A stretch of DNA of 64,000 nucleotides from Bidens hawaiensis (taxonomy: Eukaryota; Streptophyta; Magnoliopsida; Asterales; Asteraceae). The notes beneath the pieces were generated by a model. The model ran no database searches. It was not told the DNA's origin and saw nothing but the letters and a program-made list of their open reading frames with translations. Positions 11,916 to 22,628 of this stretch are shown piece after piece. Made by a program: the position numbers and the translations under genes. Every line of letters begins with the position of its first letter. Position 1 is the first letter of the stretch. The stretch is taken from the NCBI GenBank assembly GCA_021521415.1, contig JAIQDT010001732.1, forward strand, positions 372,001-436,000. The letters are read 5' to 3'.

Positions 11916-12320
11916 TTAGTGGCAGATAATCTCTTCGTTGTCAAAAAAATTTTTCTCATAAAATTGTTTGGCATGAAAATAAACTTTTAAAAATATATGA
12001 TATTTCATTTAAAGAGTTTAGTCCATTAATATTCATACAACTTATATTCTTTACTTTTTTAATAATTGGAAGATACATATTTAAAGTTTACCGCATTTTC
12101 TTTTATCCTAAGATAAAATCGGAAAAACAAATTTTTAAACGTTAGATCATAAAAGGTTTGTTATTTTTCATCATTAAACTCTCAGATTTACTCTCGATCT
12201 TACAATTACTTCATCATCAAGTTTCTTAATTGAAATATATATATTCACATACACCACTAGTCTCTAACAAATTAATTCAAGTCCACAAAAACCCTTGAAA
12301 CAACCTTAATACTTGGATGG

Positions 12321-13320
12321 ATGGAAGAACAAACATCAGCAGCAGTGATGAACTACCTACGGTGTTCCAACGTTAACGTCTTCTTCGACTTCATCAGGAA
12401 CGCGCATGAGTTCGAAAAGAAGAGAGGCATCATTATCTCTAAAACCCTCATCTCCGGTGATGATCGGTTTAAGAATTCGGAAGACGAACCAACTATGGTT
12501 GCTAAAGTCTTGAAGTTGAAAGACGTTCTTGATAGCAATCGGAAGCGGTTTTGTTGGCGGCATTATCGAAACTTCAACGTATGGTGATATCGGTGAAAGT
12601 ATTGAAGTTAACGGGATCACGCGTCAAAACATGTCTCCCAGATTTCAAGAAAACTTGTGAAGGAATGGAAAGGTGTGGTTGCAAGATAACAATGAAAATA
12701 ATACGCAGATCAAAGGTGCAGCCGAGTCTGTTCAAAACCCTCCACAAACCGAGAAGCCCCGATCGCTGATCATAAGAATAAAGTTGAAGAAAGATGAGGT
12801 TTCTAAACCGGTGCTTGAGGTTTCCGATGAAACAGTAAAGAAGGTTGAAAATATATGCTCATATGTGGAAACTCAAACGGGAATGGGAAGATCGGGTAGT
12901 GCTCGTGACAAGAAACTTGGTCCCCAAGAAACAAGATTGAAAACTGAAAGAAAGATCGGTTCAGGAAACTTGATTGATTATGAATGTGATATATTTGATG
13001 AATCTGTGAAAGCAACAGGAATTGGAAAATCGGTTAGGGTTCTTGACGAGAAACATGGGTCGGGTTTGAAAACGGGAAGAAAGATCAACCAGGTTCATTC
13101 GGGAAACTTTAAGAAACGGGTGATTGATGATGCGGGTGATGCTATTGAAGAAAAGTTTAAAACAGCAGTTACAAACTTGAAGAAATCTTATTTGGAAGAT
13201 GAGAACATGAAGAAAAAGAGAAGAATTCAACTGTTATCGCGTGAGGAACAAATCAGTTTAGCGGTTTCACGTCAAGAATTTAAGCCACCATTCAAACGGC
13301 AAATTAGAAGAAGACGGTAG
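12321..13320 (+). pseudogene. MED26/TFIIS N-terminal-domain-like gene, frameshifted
   Basis: Coding similarity continues across frame changes with no room for introns. Frame 1 (12321-about 12543) has a Mediator-26-like N-terminus and the start of the TFIIS N-terminal (LW) domain, VLKLKDVLDSN. A second frame (about 12545-12612) gives VLLAALSKLQRMVISVKVLK. The first frame resumes (about 12612-12689) with SKHVSQISRKLVKEWKGVV, the domain's last helix with its L..W signature. A third frame carries 12673-13320, a lysine-rich tail ending in a KKKRRIQLL-type segment like the MED26 C-terminus. In plants MED26 is a Mediator subunit that helps Pol II move into elongation. Three frame breaks mean it is a decayed copy or contains assembly indels. 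The long open tail argues for recent damage. The start was set by the first ATG of the N-terminal frame. Confidence 0.6.
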
Positions 13321-14295
13321 AGTGCATGGATTGATTTTAATTAGCTTGTTGACATGTTTTTGTGTAATCAAACATATATGATTCAAGTATTATATTACTT
13401 TGTTAATTGAGATTTACATGTTTATTTTTTCAGAATGTTTGTTAATGTAGTAGGTCATCTGAAACCATGACAAATGTGGCTAACAAGTCCTGTTGGTATT
13501 TGTTTCTCTTTGAATCGATTGTTTGTAACCATGTATGGTTTTTAGAGCATGACCGACAACTCCTAACCACACCCTGTAAAACGGGACCCATGAGTCCGGT
13601 CCTTAGGTTTAATAATATGTAAAACTCGGTTGCCAGTTCGGGCATGGTTTTCCTACTGCCGGAAGCACACCCCTGGCCACACTTGATTGAAACATGTAGG
13701 ATAGATGTTAAAATTTTGTTTTAAGAAATTTGTCAATAATTAGTTTTATATTTATGGTTACAAGAATACATTTTGGTGGAAGATTTGAACAGGAAGTTAA
13801 TGCAAGATAGAGTGATAACAGTTAATCCAATGTGTCAACAACGACATTTATTGATACATTAATAAAAGTTTGCATTAAAATTTGGAGGGAGTTGGTAATT
13901 ACACTCCTTGTGGCCTATATTGCAAATTTGGTTTCTAATTTAGGGAAAGTACATCCATGGTACCATACCCAATAGTTTAAAATCTTTAATCTATTCGACT
14001 TGGGTGAATTTTAGAACGGTAACAGTATAAGTTACAATGGTAAAAACGACGACTATTTACTTTTTTTTTAAAACGTCTAAAACCAGTTCTTAAATCCATC
14101 CAAGTTCCAAATCAGTTCCTCATACAAACACTCCAAACCAATCCCAAACAGTCAGTTTCAGCAAATTCGAAACGAGTTCCTACGAAACGATATCGGTTCC
14201 TGTTCCTATACGGTTTTTGTTTACCTCTACCTAAAATACACCATTTATATAGCAAGTTGATGCAAGAAGTGTGCTTAACCAAGTTCACCGTAATT
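13321..14295. other. Intergenic, no gene seen
   Basis: Sits between the MED26-like copy and the 3' end of the CID7-like gene. Sequence near 13545-13690 has a GAGCATGACCGACA-like stretch and is less AT-rich, possibly MITE debris, with no paired ends. Confidence 0.45.
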
Positions 14296-14595
14296 CAACC
14301 AACAGTTATCCTTCGCCAACAAGAATCTAACCAAGGACCCAACACCCGCGCTCCTTGAAAACCGCACGATACCACCATAAAACAGTCACCAATGTTTGAC
14401 AGATCAAAAACCTTTATAATACAAATACAGATACAATTCACTTTTCCATTTACTTCCATTTTCAAACTACTTTCTAACCTTACTTCCATGTACACATACA
14501 AGAATTTCACTTTTTTGGTTCTTTTTTTCATGAAAATATTCTTCTTTTAAAACGAGTTATGGTTTCAAAAAACGCGTATACCACCTTGGTTTTTA
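14296..14595 (-). other. Probable 3'UTR of the CID7-like gene
   Basis: Immediately downstream of the stop at 14596-14598, which is directly followed by a second in-frame TAA and an AATAAAAA stretch. The 3' limit was not determined. Open frames here look like chance. Confidence 0.35.
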
Positions 14596-15691
14596 TTAAT
14601 AAAGCACAACGCGTAGTAGGCCAGGCTGGGGCTCAGAGTAGTCCAGGCCTTCTTCCTCCAAGAGGTATCTTTGGACCGCAACTGGAAGTCGAGCAGGAGT
14701 GCGGATCCCTTTGGTGTGGTGGCCCGTTCCAACACAAATGTAGACTTGCACCCGCTGATCGGTTGACCTGGCTATGTTTCTAAGTGTCATGAGGTCTCGC
14801 TTTAAGATGTGAATGGCTTCGTTCACGTGCAACCCGTGAAGATCGATTATCCTTTCTTGTCCTCTTCCATTGCCTTGCATATCTAAACTTGTAGAATTCC
14901 TGTAGAAACAAATTGAAGCCCAAGAAAATTAGAGATGGCAAGATGGACAGGTCACGCATATAAAATGTCAAAAACTGTCACGCTTTGATCTATGATTTGA
15001 ACAAAAAAACCAACAGAACGAACCCTGAACACCCCAAATGACAGGTAAAAAGGTCAACGGGTTAGGCTTGAAAATGTGAAAATAAGCCAAGCCATGCGTG
15101 AGTTACTCGAACTTGGTTCGCTAGAAGCTGAAATTGATTCAAGCATAAAAAAGCCAAGTTGTTTAATAATCGAACCAGCTGGCTCACAAGCCTATTATTT
15201 TTATAGTTTTGATTTAATATATTAAATAATGTACTTTAGTTAACCAATAAATTATATATGAGTCGCCCCAGACAAGCTCGAGCTTAAAAAAAAACTACTC
15301 AAAAGCCAAGTTTGAGCTCTAGTAACTTAAAAGAGCTGATCTCAACCTGGACGATCTTGGGCTCGACTCAACTCGGCTCGTTTACACCCCTACTTAAAAC
15401 CAAACATCTTTTACCGGTTAGGATGACATACAAAACAACTATTTGCCCACTTTAAAAACTAAAAAATTACAAAAATATTGATAATGAATTCAAAATAATA
15501 ATCTAATTTTTGTTATGGATACACCTTTGTTGGCTATTTTACTAAGACTGTCGGTTGTGGCCTTTAAAGTGGGCGGCAAGGGGGGCTTTAAAGCCCCAAC
15601 CACCATGCCGGGGCTGCATGGATAAGACGGCAAGAGGAAATCCGGCAAACTGTTGCCAGGGAAGCAAGGAGAAATGGTGGGGGCAGCTTCT

Positions 15692-15731
<40 letters not shown>

Positions 15732-18577
15732 TATATATAAAACATGATAAGGGCTTTAAACCACAACGAAACATTATGGAGAGAGGCTTTAAAGCCCCGT
15801 TTCCTAAGTGGCGATGACGTGGAGGGGCGGTATTCAACAACGCATAGTCTAAGTAACTCTTTTAAAAACCATTCAAAAGGTCACATGAATTAAAAATGGA
15901 CTCCATGCAACTTTCAAAATGTTTGACCTATCTGAGTTGTGACATAAAAGCCCATTGACATGACGTGTGCCTCGATTTTTGTTAAAAAGCATATAAATTT
16001 CTAGAAATATTCTAAATGATACATTTACACGCAGAAATAAAACTAACCTCTGATAGTAAATAGATTCTTGAGCCTTTTCATGAGCAGCCTTCATTTGCAT
16101 GTTATGTAACTGTCCTTTTGCACTCAGTTCCTTAGCTAAAGCCTTTTGGCCAACAAGGTACGCCTGACGTGCCTATATCATTGCAAAAATGCAAATCACT
16201 CAAAAACTTATACATAAGAAATCATATATAAAAGTCTATATTCCGCCTTAAAAACACTATACCTGTTCAAAATATGTGTTGCGTATGCGAGCATGATCAC
16301 GAGCTTCACCGCGCATTTCCGAGTACATATTTGCTGCGATCTCAACAAAGTTAAATTGCATAGACACAGTCCATTAAATTAAAAAAATGTTTATTTAATT
16401 ACATGTATGTTTCATCAAAGACATTACCAACTGCATCACCAGTTTCAAGCCAGACAGGAGCAGAGCCGAAACGGTTTGAACTTCGGTGAACCAACCGATC
16501 CCCATAACCATAACCGCTGGCTAAGTTATGAGAACTTCTACTTGATCCAGTGGAGTTTGGTGAACGGTTATTATCATACTTCCATATGCTTGAGTCATGT
16601 GCTGCCATTTTTTTAACTGCAGATGCAAAATCTGTAGCACCCAAAGATGGAGAAAATGAGGAAGATTTGAACATGAGTAATTCTTTTTCCAAAGAACGAT
16701 AAGAGTTATTATTATTATTATTCTGCTGATGATCATGAACCGAAAATGTTGGTATGTTATTCTGGTTGTCCGTAGGAGAAAGAGCGGGAAAATCTAGAGA
16801 ACTGAGATTTGGAGCAGATAAGGTTTTGGAGTTTAGATTCGGGTTCAGTTTCAGTCCATTATCTACCTGAAGCTGCAATTATAAAAAAACAGAGTTAAAT
16901 GAGTTAATATCCAAAACATATTAGCCATGATTTTTAATATCAAACTAATTTAATTATGGATGTGAGTAAAATTCCATATAAAAATGCAAGAAAACAGGAG
17001 CTCGTGACATATGCTCTTTTTAGTTGAAGTATGACGTTATGAAATATATCTGTGATTTTCAATTACTTGTCTGGAAGTATTTATCAAGAGTGCCAAAGGC
17101 ACAGCAGACAGCCATTCTGAGTAGGGGTGTGAACGAGCTTAAGCGAGCTCGAGTCGGCTTAAACGAGCTTTAGGCTAAAAATAAGCTTGTTTAACAAACG
17201 AGCCAGGGCCTGAAATTTACTTATCAAGCTAGCTCACGAGCCTAAACAAGCCTATTATTTAAAAAAATTTATTTGATAAATTAAATATATACTACATAAT
17301 AACTACTATTATGTATAAAAATATATATTGTTATTATATATAAAAACTATAATTAAAATATATATGCGCAAAAATAATTGTAAATGTCTATAAATAGCTA
17401 CAGAAACGGCCTAGAATATAAATTAAGTAATTAAGAAATTAATACGAGCCATAGAAATGGCTACAACAACAACCTAGTAAAAACTAATCAACTAATAACG
17501 AAAAATAAACGAGCCAAACCCAAGCTTCAGAAAAATAATATCTAGAATTATTTTATCCAAATCAACTGGGCCTAAACGAGCCTATTATTTAAAAAAATTT
17601 ATTTGATAAATTAAATATATACTACATAATAACTACTATTATGTACAAAAATATATATTGTTATTATATATAAAAACTATAATTAAAATATATATGCGCA
17701 AAAATAATTGTAAATGTCTATAAATAGCTACAGAAACGGCCTAGAATATAAATTAAGTAATTAAGAAATTAATACGAGCCATAGAAATGGCTACAACAAC
17801 AACCTAGTAAAAACTAATCAACTAATAACGAAAATTAAACGAGCCAAACCCAAGCTTCAGAAAAATAATATCTAGAATTATTTTATCCAAATCAACTGGG
17901 CCAAACCCACAAGATCTAAAAGAAAGGTACACCTCAAGCTGCATAAGCATCTCAACTGTCAAATTCAAGTCGCACCCAATAGCATAATAAACCTCAGCAA
18001 GACTTTCAGCTGCAAAACCAGGAAACTGAGAAGCCAAAAACTGAAGTGAATTTACTTCTGTGCCCTCTATCTGCTGTTCGTTAAGCAACTCATCTAAATA
18101 CTCTTGTCCAGCATCACCATTGTACAAAGGCTCATCAATAATATCCCACGGCTTAGAAGCCACTGGTTGAAAACTAGCTGCAGACTGATATCTCATCTTC
18201 TCAGTAAAACCACTACCATTAATATGAGGAACCGATAACCTTGAAGCTCCACTAGCATCTGATATTGACAAATTGGAAAACGTAACATTATTGATTCCTT
18301 GAGATTCTTCTCCCAAAACGTTGAAATCAGGAATGATGTCATCAGGTAACTGGTGCTTCCAGAACTGGTGTGCCTCGTCATCAGAATTATTGGACACGGA
18401 CGACTCTGATCTGTTGAGTATTGATTTCCCTGATCTTGAAGCACTTGTGGTTCCAGATGGTGATCTTAGAGCAAACGGGACGAATTCTGCAGCATCGGGA
18501 TTTAAGGTTTTGGCTTTTCCTGTTGGTGAGCTAAGCGTTTTCTCAATAACAGAACCTCCTTTATTGAGTAGGCTCAT
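14596..18577 (-). CDS. CID7: CID7-like protein: PAM2, CUE-like, DUF1771 and Smr domains
   Basis: Five coding exons on the minus strand: 17933-18577, 16428-16872, 16263-16333, 16048-16172 and 14596-14899. All introns are GT-AG. Exon lengths (645, 445, 71, 125, 304) join in frame to 529 codons plus stop. Domains in order: PAM2 motif at residues 24-38 (LNPDAAEFVP), the ligand for the MLLE domain of poly(A)-binding protein; CUE-like helix bundle at about 174-215; an Asn-rich stretch; DUF1771 at about 367-428; Smr domain at about 446-529 with DLHGLH and GTGHHT signatures. Plant CID5-7 proteins share this architecture. CID stands for CTC-interacting domain. By family, it should bind poly(A)-binding protein in the cytoplasm; the Smr part resembles nucleic-acid-binding or nicking domains, and its role here is inferred. 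Length is close to what I recall for Arabidopsis CID7. No damage is visible. This is the only clearly intact gene in the window. Confidence 0.9.
14900..16047 (-). other. Last intron of the CID7-like gene, with two transposon-like inserts
   Basis: A GT-AG intron enlarged by repeats. A hAT-like stretch rich in GAGCTCGA words ends TTTACACCCCTA at about 15392. A second patch (about 15541-15845) has the perfect 16-nt palindrome GGGGCTTTAAAGCCCC at 15582-15597 and a partial copy at 15785-15798, with a (CT)n/(CA)n/(TA)n microsatellite at 15695-15740 between them. Confidence 0.6.
15055..15392. mobile_element. hAT-like nonautonomous element, intronic
   Basis: The right end reads TTTACACCCCTA, the inverse of TAGGGGTGTAAA, and the interior is full of GAGC/GCTC words, like the sequences at 17122 and 18847-19353. 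The left end is not clear. The hAT assignment rests on the TAGGGGTG-type terminus. Confidence 0.4.
17122..17240. mobile_element. hAT-like element, left end
   Basis: Begins TAGGGGTGTGAACGAGC and continues with AGCGAGCTCGAGTCGG-like words. The right end is not recognisable because it runs into the tandemly duplicated segment, which also contains ACGAGCC words and may derive from this element. Confidence 0.4.
17241..17900. repeat. 330-bp direct tandem duplication in an intron
   Basis: Copy 1 spans 17241-17570 and copy 2 spans 17571-17900, with a period of exactly 330 bp. Only a few substitutions separate them (for example ATGTATAAAA versus ATGTACAAAA, and CGAAAAATAAAC versus CGAAAATTAAAC), so the duplication is recent. 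Confidence 0.92.
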
Positions 18578-18670
18578 TCTTGTTCACAATAAAAAATTAA
18601 AACGAATCTAAGGGCGTATGAGAGAACTCTAAAACTAAGCGTATCAATTACAGTTGGTGTTAGCCATATC
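18578..18670 (-). other. 5'UTR exon 2 of the CID7-like gene
   Basis: Acceptor TTTGCAG at 18671 precedes this leader segment, which runs directly into the start codon at 18577. It contains a 7-codon upstream ORF at 18644-18667. Confidence 0.6.
18644..18667 (-). promoter_or_regulatory. Short upstream ORF in the 5'UTR
   Basis: ATG to TGA with 7 sense codons, three nucleotides after the inferred acceptor and out of the main start's path. If the inferred splicing is right it lies in the mature mRNA and could lower translation of the main ORF. Confidence 0.4.
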
Positions 18671-20352
18671 CTGCAAACAGATATAAATATTAGTGAACTG
18701 AAAGATATCAAGAGAGAGAACTAAAAGTGGTAAAAGTAAAAGTGAAGATCTAAAACAGAAACGTATTAAGGATAACGAAGAAAGAATAATTCATACTGTA
18801 ACAAGAAATAATAGCATTGGAATAGTTTCATACATTTCAATTTTAGTAGAGTTGCAAATGAGCCGAGCCAAGTAGAGCCTGAATACGCTCAAGCTCGGCT
18901 CGTTTGACTTACAAGAGCTCGAGCTCGACTCGTTTTGACTTACAAGAGCTCGAGCTCGACTCGTTTTGACTTACAAGAGCTCGAGCTCGGCTAGTTTATT
19001 ATTTGTTAAACAAATTATATACAGTTTTAACCATATTATATTAGAAAACTTCAAAATTCAGCATAACTTTGATATATAACATAATATATACTACTTAGTT
19101 ATTTTTATCATAATTTTATATATAATATATATTATTATATATATATGCATTTATTACACTTAATACATACAATAAAAATTATATAAATAATAAACATGTT
19201 TAGGCTGGCGAGCCAGCTCCGGCTTGTTTATTAAACAAGCTTATTTTGAAACTCGATCCCGAGCTCAAGCTCATTTAAAATCGACTCGATTTGAGCATTT
19301 GACGAGCCAATCTTGAGTAGCTCACGAGCTAACTTGGCTCGATTACACCCCTACAATGCTATGCTTACTTTTGCACTTAGATCTTGAAGATGAGAAGATA
19401 ACTAGCTAGTACCACTTAAAGATAACTAAATAAATTGCCCTGTGTTCGCTTGAATCTTTCAACTTAAAGTAACCACAATTTGCTTAAGGTCTTTGTAAAC
19501 TAAATTCATCATCTACGATATGTTAAATATGGGAACGCCGTAGGCAAGAAAGGATCAAAGCAAAGTATATGCGGTCAAATTGTAATTTATGAAATCTAGG
19601 TAAGGCTCAAACCAAGCTTATTTCCTAAATCCAAATTCCAACGCTATGGTGTAGTCTTCCTTTGAGCGATCGTCTGTCGCAGGTAATCTTAAGTTCAAAA
19701 TCCTTAAATTTGATACAGTTATATTATCAAAGTACAATTCAACATTTCTTAAACTTATATAGGCTACTTTAAGATCTAAATGCAAGTCGAAGTATTCCTA
19801 TGTGTGGCTATTGCATACTTTGAAATACTTGATTTGCATTTATACCTTATAGCTGGCCATATATGTTTCATAAGTGTTGAAATGCACTTAGATTGAGCTG
19901 AAGCTGACTAGCAACATACTACTGTCCAAAGGTAATAAAACTCCCATAGAGTGTTGAGTTTAAGAAAAAATAAGCTAGTTTGAACTGCTCATCCGCTCCT
20001 AGATATCATACAATTACAACTTTGACCACATAATATTCCTAAATAGTCACGCCACGAATGCAAATACGTGCGAAAATAACCACTTCAAATTTGTGTTGTT
20101 ACGAGTCCTTAGAACTAACTATACTATGATTATAACACATATAGTACATAACAATAACGATAAGACCTAAATGAACAAGTTTATAATTCATACAAATTTA
20201 TTATATCATCTAAATTATTAACAAAAACAATCACAAGCAAACAATAAATCAACAATTTAACAATTACCGATTCATCGATAGTACTAGATCTAAGAAATTA
20301 GGGCAAAAACAAAGCAATCGAGGAGAATTCATAAGATCTGAAGGTTGATTAC
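18671..20352 (-). other. Inferred 5'UTR intron of the CID7-like gene
   Basis: Donor AAAG/GTAATC at 20353/20352 and acceptor TTTGCAG at 18671 bound 1,682 bp without coding potential. It contains a hAT-like element at 18847-19353. The intron is inferred from splice signals only. Confidence 0.5.
18847..19353. mobile_element. hAT-like nonautonomous element in the 5'UTR intron
   Basis: The left end reads TAGAGTTGCAAATGAGCC and the right end, inverted, TAGGGGTGTAATCGAGCC, giving imperfect terminal inverted repeats. A GAGCTCGACTCGTTTTGACT-like unit is repeated about three times near 18905-18995. No transposase is present. Candidate 8-bp flanks are only partly alike, so the target duplication is not proven. 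Confidence 0.5.
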
Positions 20353-20540
20353 CTTTACGAAAGCATACGGAATCGATCCATTGGCGATGAGATTGTATCT
20401 GAACGCAAGAAAGAAGAAGATGATTAATTAAAAGTGAAATGAGAAGTGGTAAGAGAGTGGATGATACGAAGATTGTTGTGTGTGAATCTGAAGGTGTGAG
20501 AGAGAGGTGTTGGAAGGAACAAAAACAAAGGGTTACGAAC
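20353..20540 (-). other. Inferred 5'UTR exon 1 and transcript start region
   Basis: Sequence upstream of the AAAG/GTAATC donor, with GA-rich stretches typical of plant leaders. The transcription start was not determined, so the outer limit is approximate. Confidence 0.4.
20355..20381 (-). promoter_or_regulatory. Short upstream ORF ending at the splice donor
   Basis: ATG followed by 7 more sense codons and TAA, whose last base lies two nucleotides before the inferred donor. Splicing would leave this ORF intact in the leader. Confidence 0.4.
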
Positions 20541-20698
20541 GAACCCACAAATAATAATATTAATAAAGAAAGAGACAACCGGATCTATCTATCATCTCTC
20601 CCATGTAATTGTACTATCGGTTTGGTTGGGCTTGCACACGTACCACTTCCACTTAGAACTCATTTTATGACAACCTCATAAGGCATATCTCATATCCT

Positions 20699-20800
20699 TC
20701 ATTGTCATAATCCAACAAAAGTGACACAATTGGAGATCAAACTTAGGTCTTCACTAGAGAACCCAAACATCTTACCACTATACCACGATTGGGGATATAT
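20699..20800 (-). mobile_element. tRNA-derived SINE-like element
   Basis: On the minus strand GGTATAGTGGTAAG (20771-20784) matches a pol III A box, and AGTTTGATCTCC (20732-20743) resembles a B box at tRNA-like spacing. The rest does not fold as a tRNA, so a SINE head is the better reading. Confidence 0.55.
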
Positions 20801-21845
20801 CACCCACCGACTTTTACTTTTATTTTTAGTTAGAATGACAATCTAATCTACCTCTCATGATAATACTATATAAATTAGGGATGTGTACGATTTGGTTTCG
20901 TTTGATTCTATTCGGTTATTACTTGTTAGCCTAAACCAAAAGTGAAGTTACGGTTATTTAAATCAATTTTATTAACCAATCGGTGACATTAGACTAGTAT
21001 GATAGGATGTCTCATGAAGGGCATGTCGACAAATGCTAAGTTTGCACAAGCTACCTTGGGTAACTTGTGGCATTCGTCAAATTTTGGTTTATTTTTTTTG
21101 TATCCATTTAAAGTTCCCGTTTGTTATCGGATCTTCATATTTAATAAAGACGTCAATTTATTATCTATGTTATTCCGTTTTATCTTCATCGTATTTACGC
21201 GTGGCTCGTATTAATGTATTCATAAATCGTTTAATGTATAAATTATGTGCATTTGGACCCCCTAAACTGTAGTTTTACCCACTCTTGATCCTGAACTAAA
21301 CCCAAGGGACCATTTTGCAAAATAACAAAACTTCTTCCCACCATTTCCTCTTACTCGTCGCTACCACCAACAACCAGAAAAACAGGGAATTCACATAATA
21401 GTTTGATCCTTAGCTTTCACGTACTAATGTATAAGGTAACAACGAGTAATTACAACTAATGACAACCAATTTTGCTAACTAATGAACCGTGGTCTGGCTC
21501 AACGCCATTACCCTATAAATACTTTATTATAATGCAATTAATCAGTCCCACACCATCCTTGCTTCATTGCGAACCAAAGCCCTAACTCAAATTTCACTTA
21601 GAAGTCGTCCAAGATAGTGTTTGTATTCGTGTTCTTGAATTCGAACCCTAGCATCCCGTTTTCCCTCATTTTAAACTGAAATATGGTAATTGTCACATGG
21701 TTTTGATTCGGTTTTAATCAAGGAACAAAACCAAATGTCAATTTCAATTGACAAGGGCAAACAATCCTCAATTGTTGATTGAATGAATCTAGAGTTTATT
21801 TCAATTTCGGATCAATTTCATTTTCTCTATATGTAAACTATGTTG
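20801..21845. other. Intergenic, no gene seen
   Basis: Contains one hAT-like end (TTAGGGATGTGTACG near 20877) and otherwise featureless sequence. Open frames at 20999-21272 overlap each other in different frames and show no motif. Confidence 0.5.
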
Positions 21846-21975
21846 TATGCCATTTACAAATTGAAGCACCAACCCAGTTGGCTGGTGCATGTTGAGGTAA
21901 GCCTCAAGACCAGGGGAGACCCGGGTTCAAGTGCCTCTCATGGCCAGTTTTATTTTTTTTTTCATTTATTATATA
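21846..21975 (+). mobile_element. tRNA-derived SINE-like element
   Basis: Runs from GCACCAACCCAGTTGGCTGG (a hairpin-forming start) through a GAGACCCGGGTTCAAGTGCC stretch, whose GGGTTCAAGTGCC at 21923-21935 is a B box, to a T-rich tail. It shares order and words with the minus-strand copy at 9214-9300. Confidence 0.55.
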
Positions 21976-22024
21976 TTTTAATTTATTTTGCTATAACTAT
22001 TGTATTAAAACAATTATTGTTACT

Positions 22025-22215
22025 CACTCGGTCAGTCGCAAAGCTTGTTTAGATAATTTTAGTGAACATGCGGTTCATTGCAAAGAACTCCCAGGGTTTA
22101 AATATAGACATTATTTGATTAGGGATGTTATTTGTGATGTGTTAAAACGGGCGGGAATGTCGGCAAAAAAGAGGCTCCTGTGAATTTCTTGTTGGATCCA
22201 CGTGAATGAAAGTCT
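22025..22215 (+). pseudogene. Left part of a split coding relic (plant repetitive RT-associated protein)
   Basis: Translates to a stretch around EHAVHCKELPGFKYRH, then RDVICDVLKRAGMSAKK. After a one-base loss it continues APVNFLLDP in another frame. I recognise this as the C-terminal region of a repetitive plant protein family often labelled reverse-transcriptase-like. The next part of the same protein resumes at about 32760, beyond Copia element A. Sequence from 22216 to 22628 is not explained by the family. Confidence 0.55.
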
Positions 22216-22628
22216 ATGGTTATGACTATAAAACGATTGTTGCGAGAGAGGCATGACTATAAAAAGGGTGTTTGTCGTATTGTGAATAACCAACACCCAA
22301 TGTGTCCTTGAGGAAATGAAATAACTTCAAAGTCAAGTGAATGAATAATGTGACTGAATGTAACATGACTTGCAATGATAGTTTGACTAGCGAATGAAGC
22401 AAATGCATAGAGATTTTGATAGAAATTGTGGATGTGGTTATCATAATTGTGATTGTAGTAGTGACACTAAATATGATTATAGCTTTTTTTATTGGTTTGG
22501 TTTGGCTTATAGTTTGGTTTGTAGATTGACTTATATGTTTTAACAAGATTAATTTTTTCTGATTGTTGGGATTTTATGGTTTAAAAACCTTCAACTTTTG
22601 TATATATAATTGATATATAACGACCAAA
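22216..22628. other. Unexplained stretch between the relic and Copia element A
   Basis: No coding or element signal was supported. It ends with the target duplication CCAAA (22624-22628) of element A. It may be an older small insertion or unconserved sequence of the relic. Confidence 0.45.

Larger units (their letters stand above)
16873..17932 (-). other. Second coding intron, with a tandem duplication
   Basis: Lies between the CUE-like exon and the next exon. The donor after codon 215 (GAG followed by GTGTAC) and the acceptor TTGCAG are both clear, phase 0. It contains a hAT-like start at 17122 and the 330-bp tandem duplication at 17241-17900, which together make up most of its length. Confidence 0.7.

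Noticed and set aside
12321..12690. Reading the MED26-like copy as an intact gene with short introns
   Set aside because: The conserved domain continues across each frame change with no gap large enough for an intron and no splice signals.
14559..14783. Plus-strand frame opposite the Smr exon
   Set aside because: Antisense shadow of a clearly conserved coding exon.
20732..20784. tRNA gene on the minus strand
   Set aside because: A and B boxes are present but the acceptor and anticodon arms do not pair, so a SINE head fits better.
20999..21272. Two overlapping plus-strand frames as a small membrane protein
   Set aside because: They occupy different frames of the same AT-rich sequence, with no start context, conservation or motif.
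22226..22546. 106-codon minus-strand frame rich in Thr and Ile
   Set aside because: Low-complexity composition, no motif, and the plus strand shows equally plausible chance frames.
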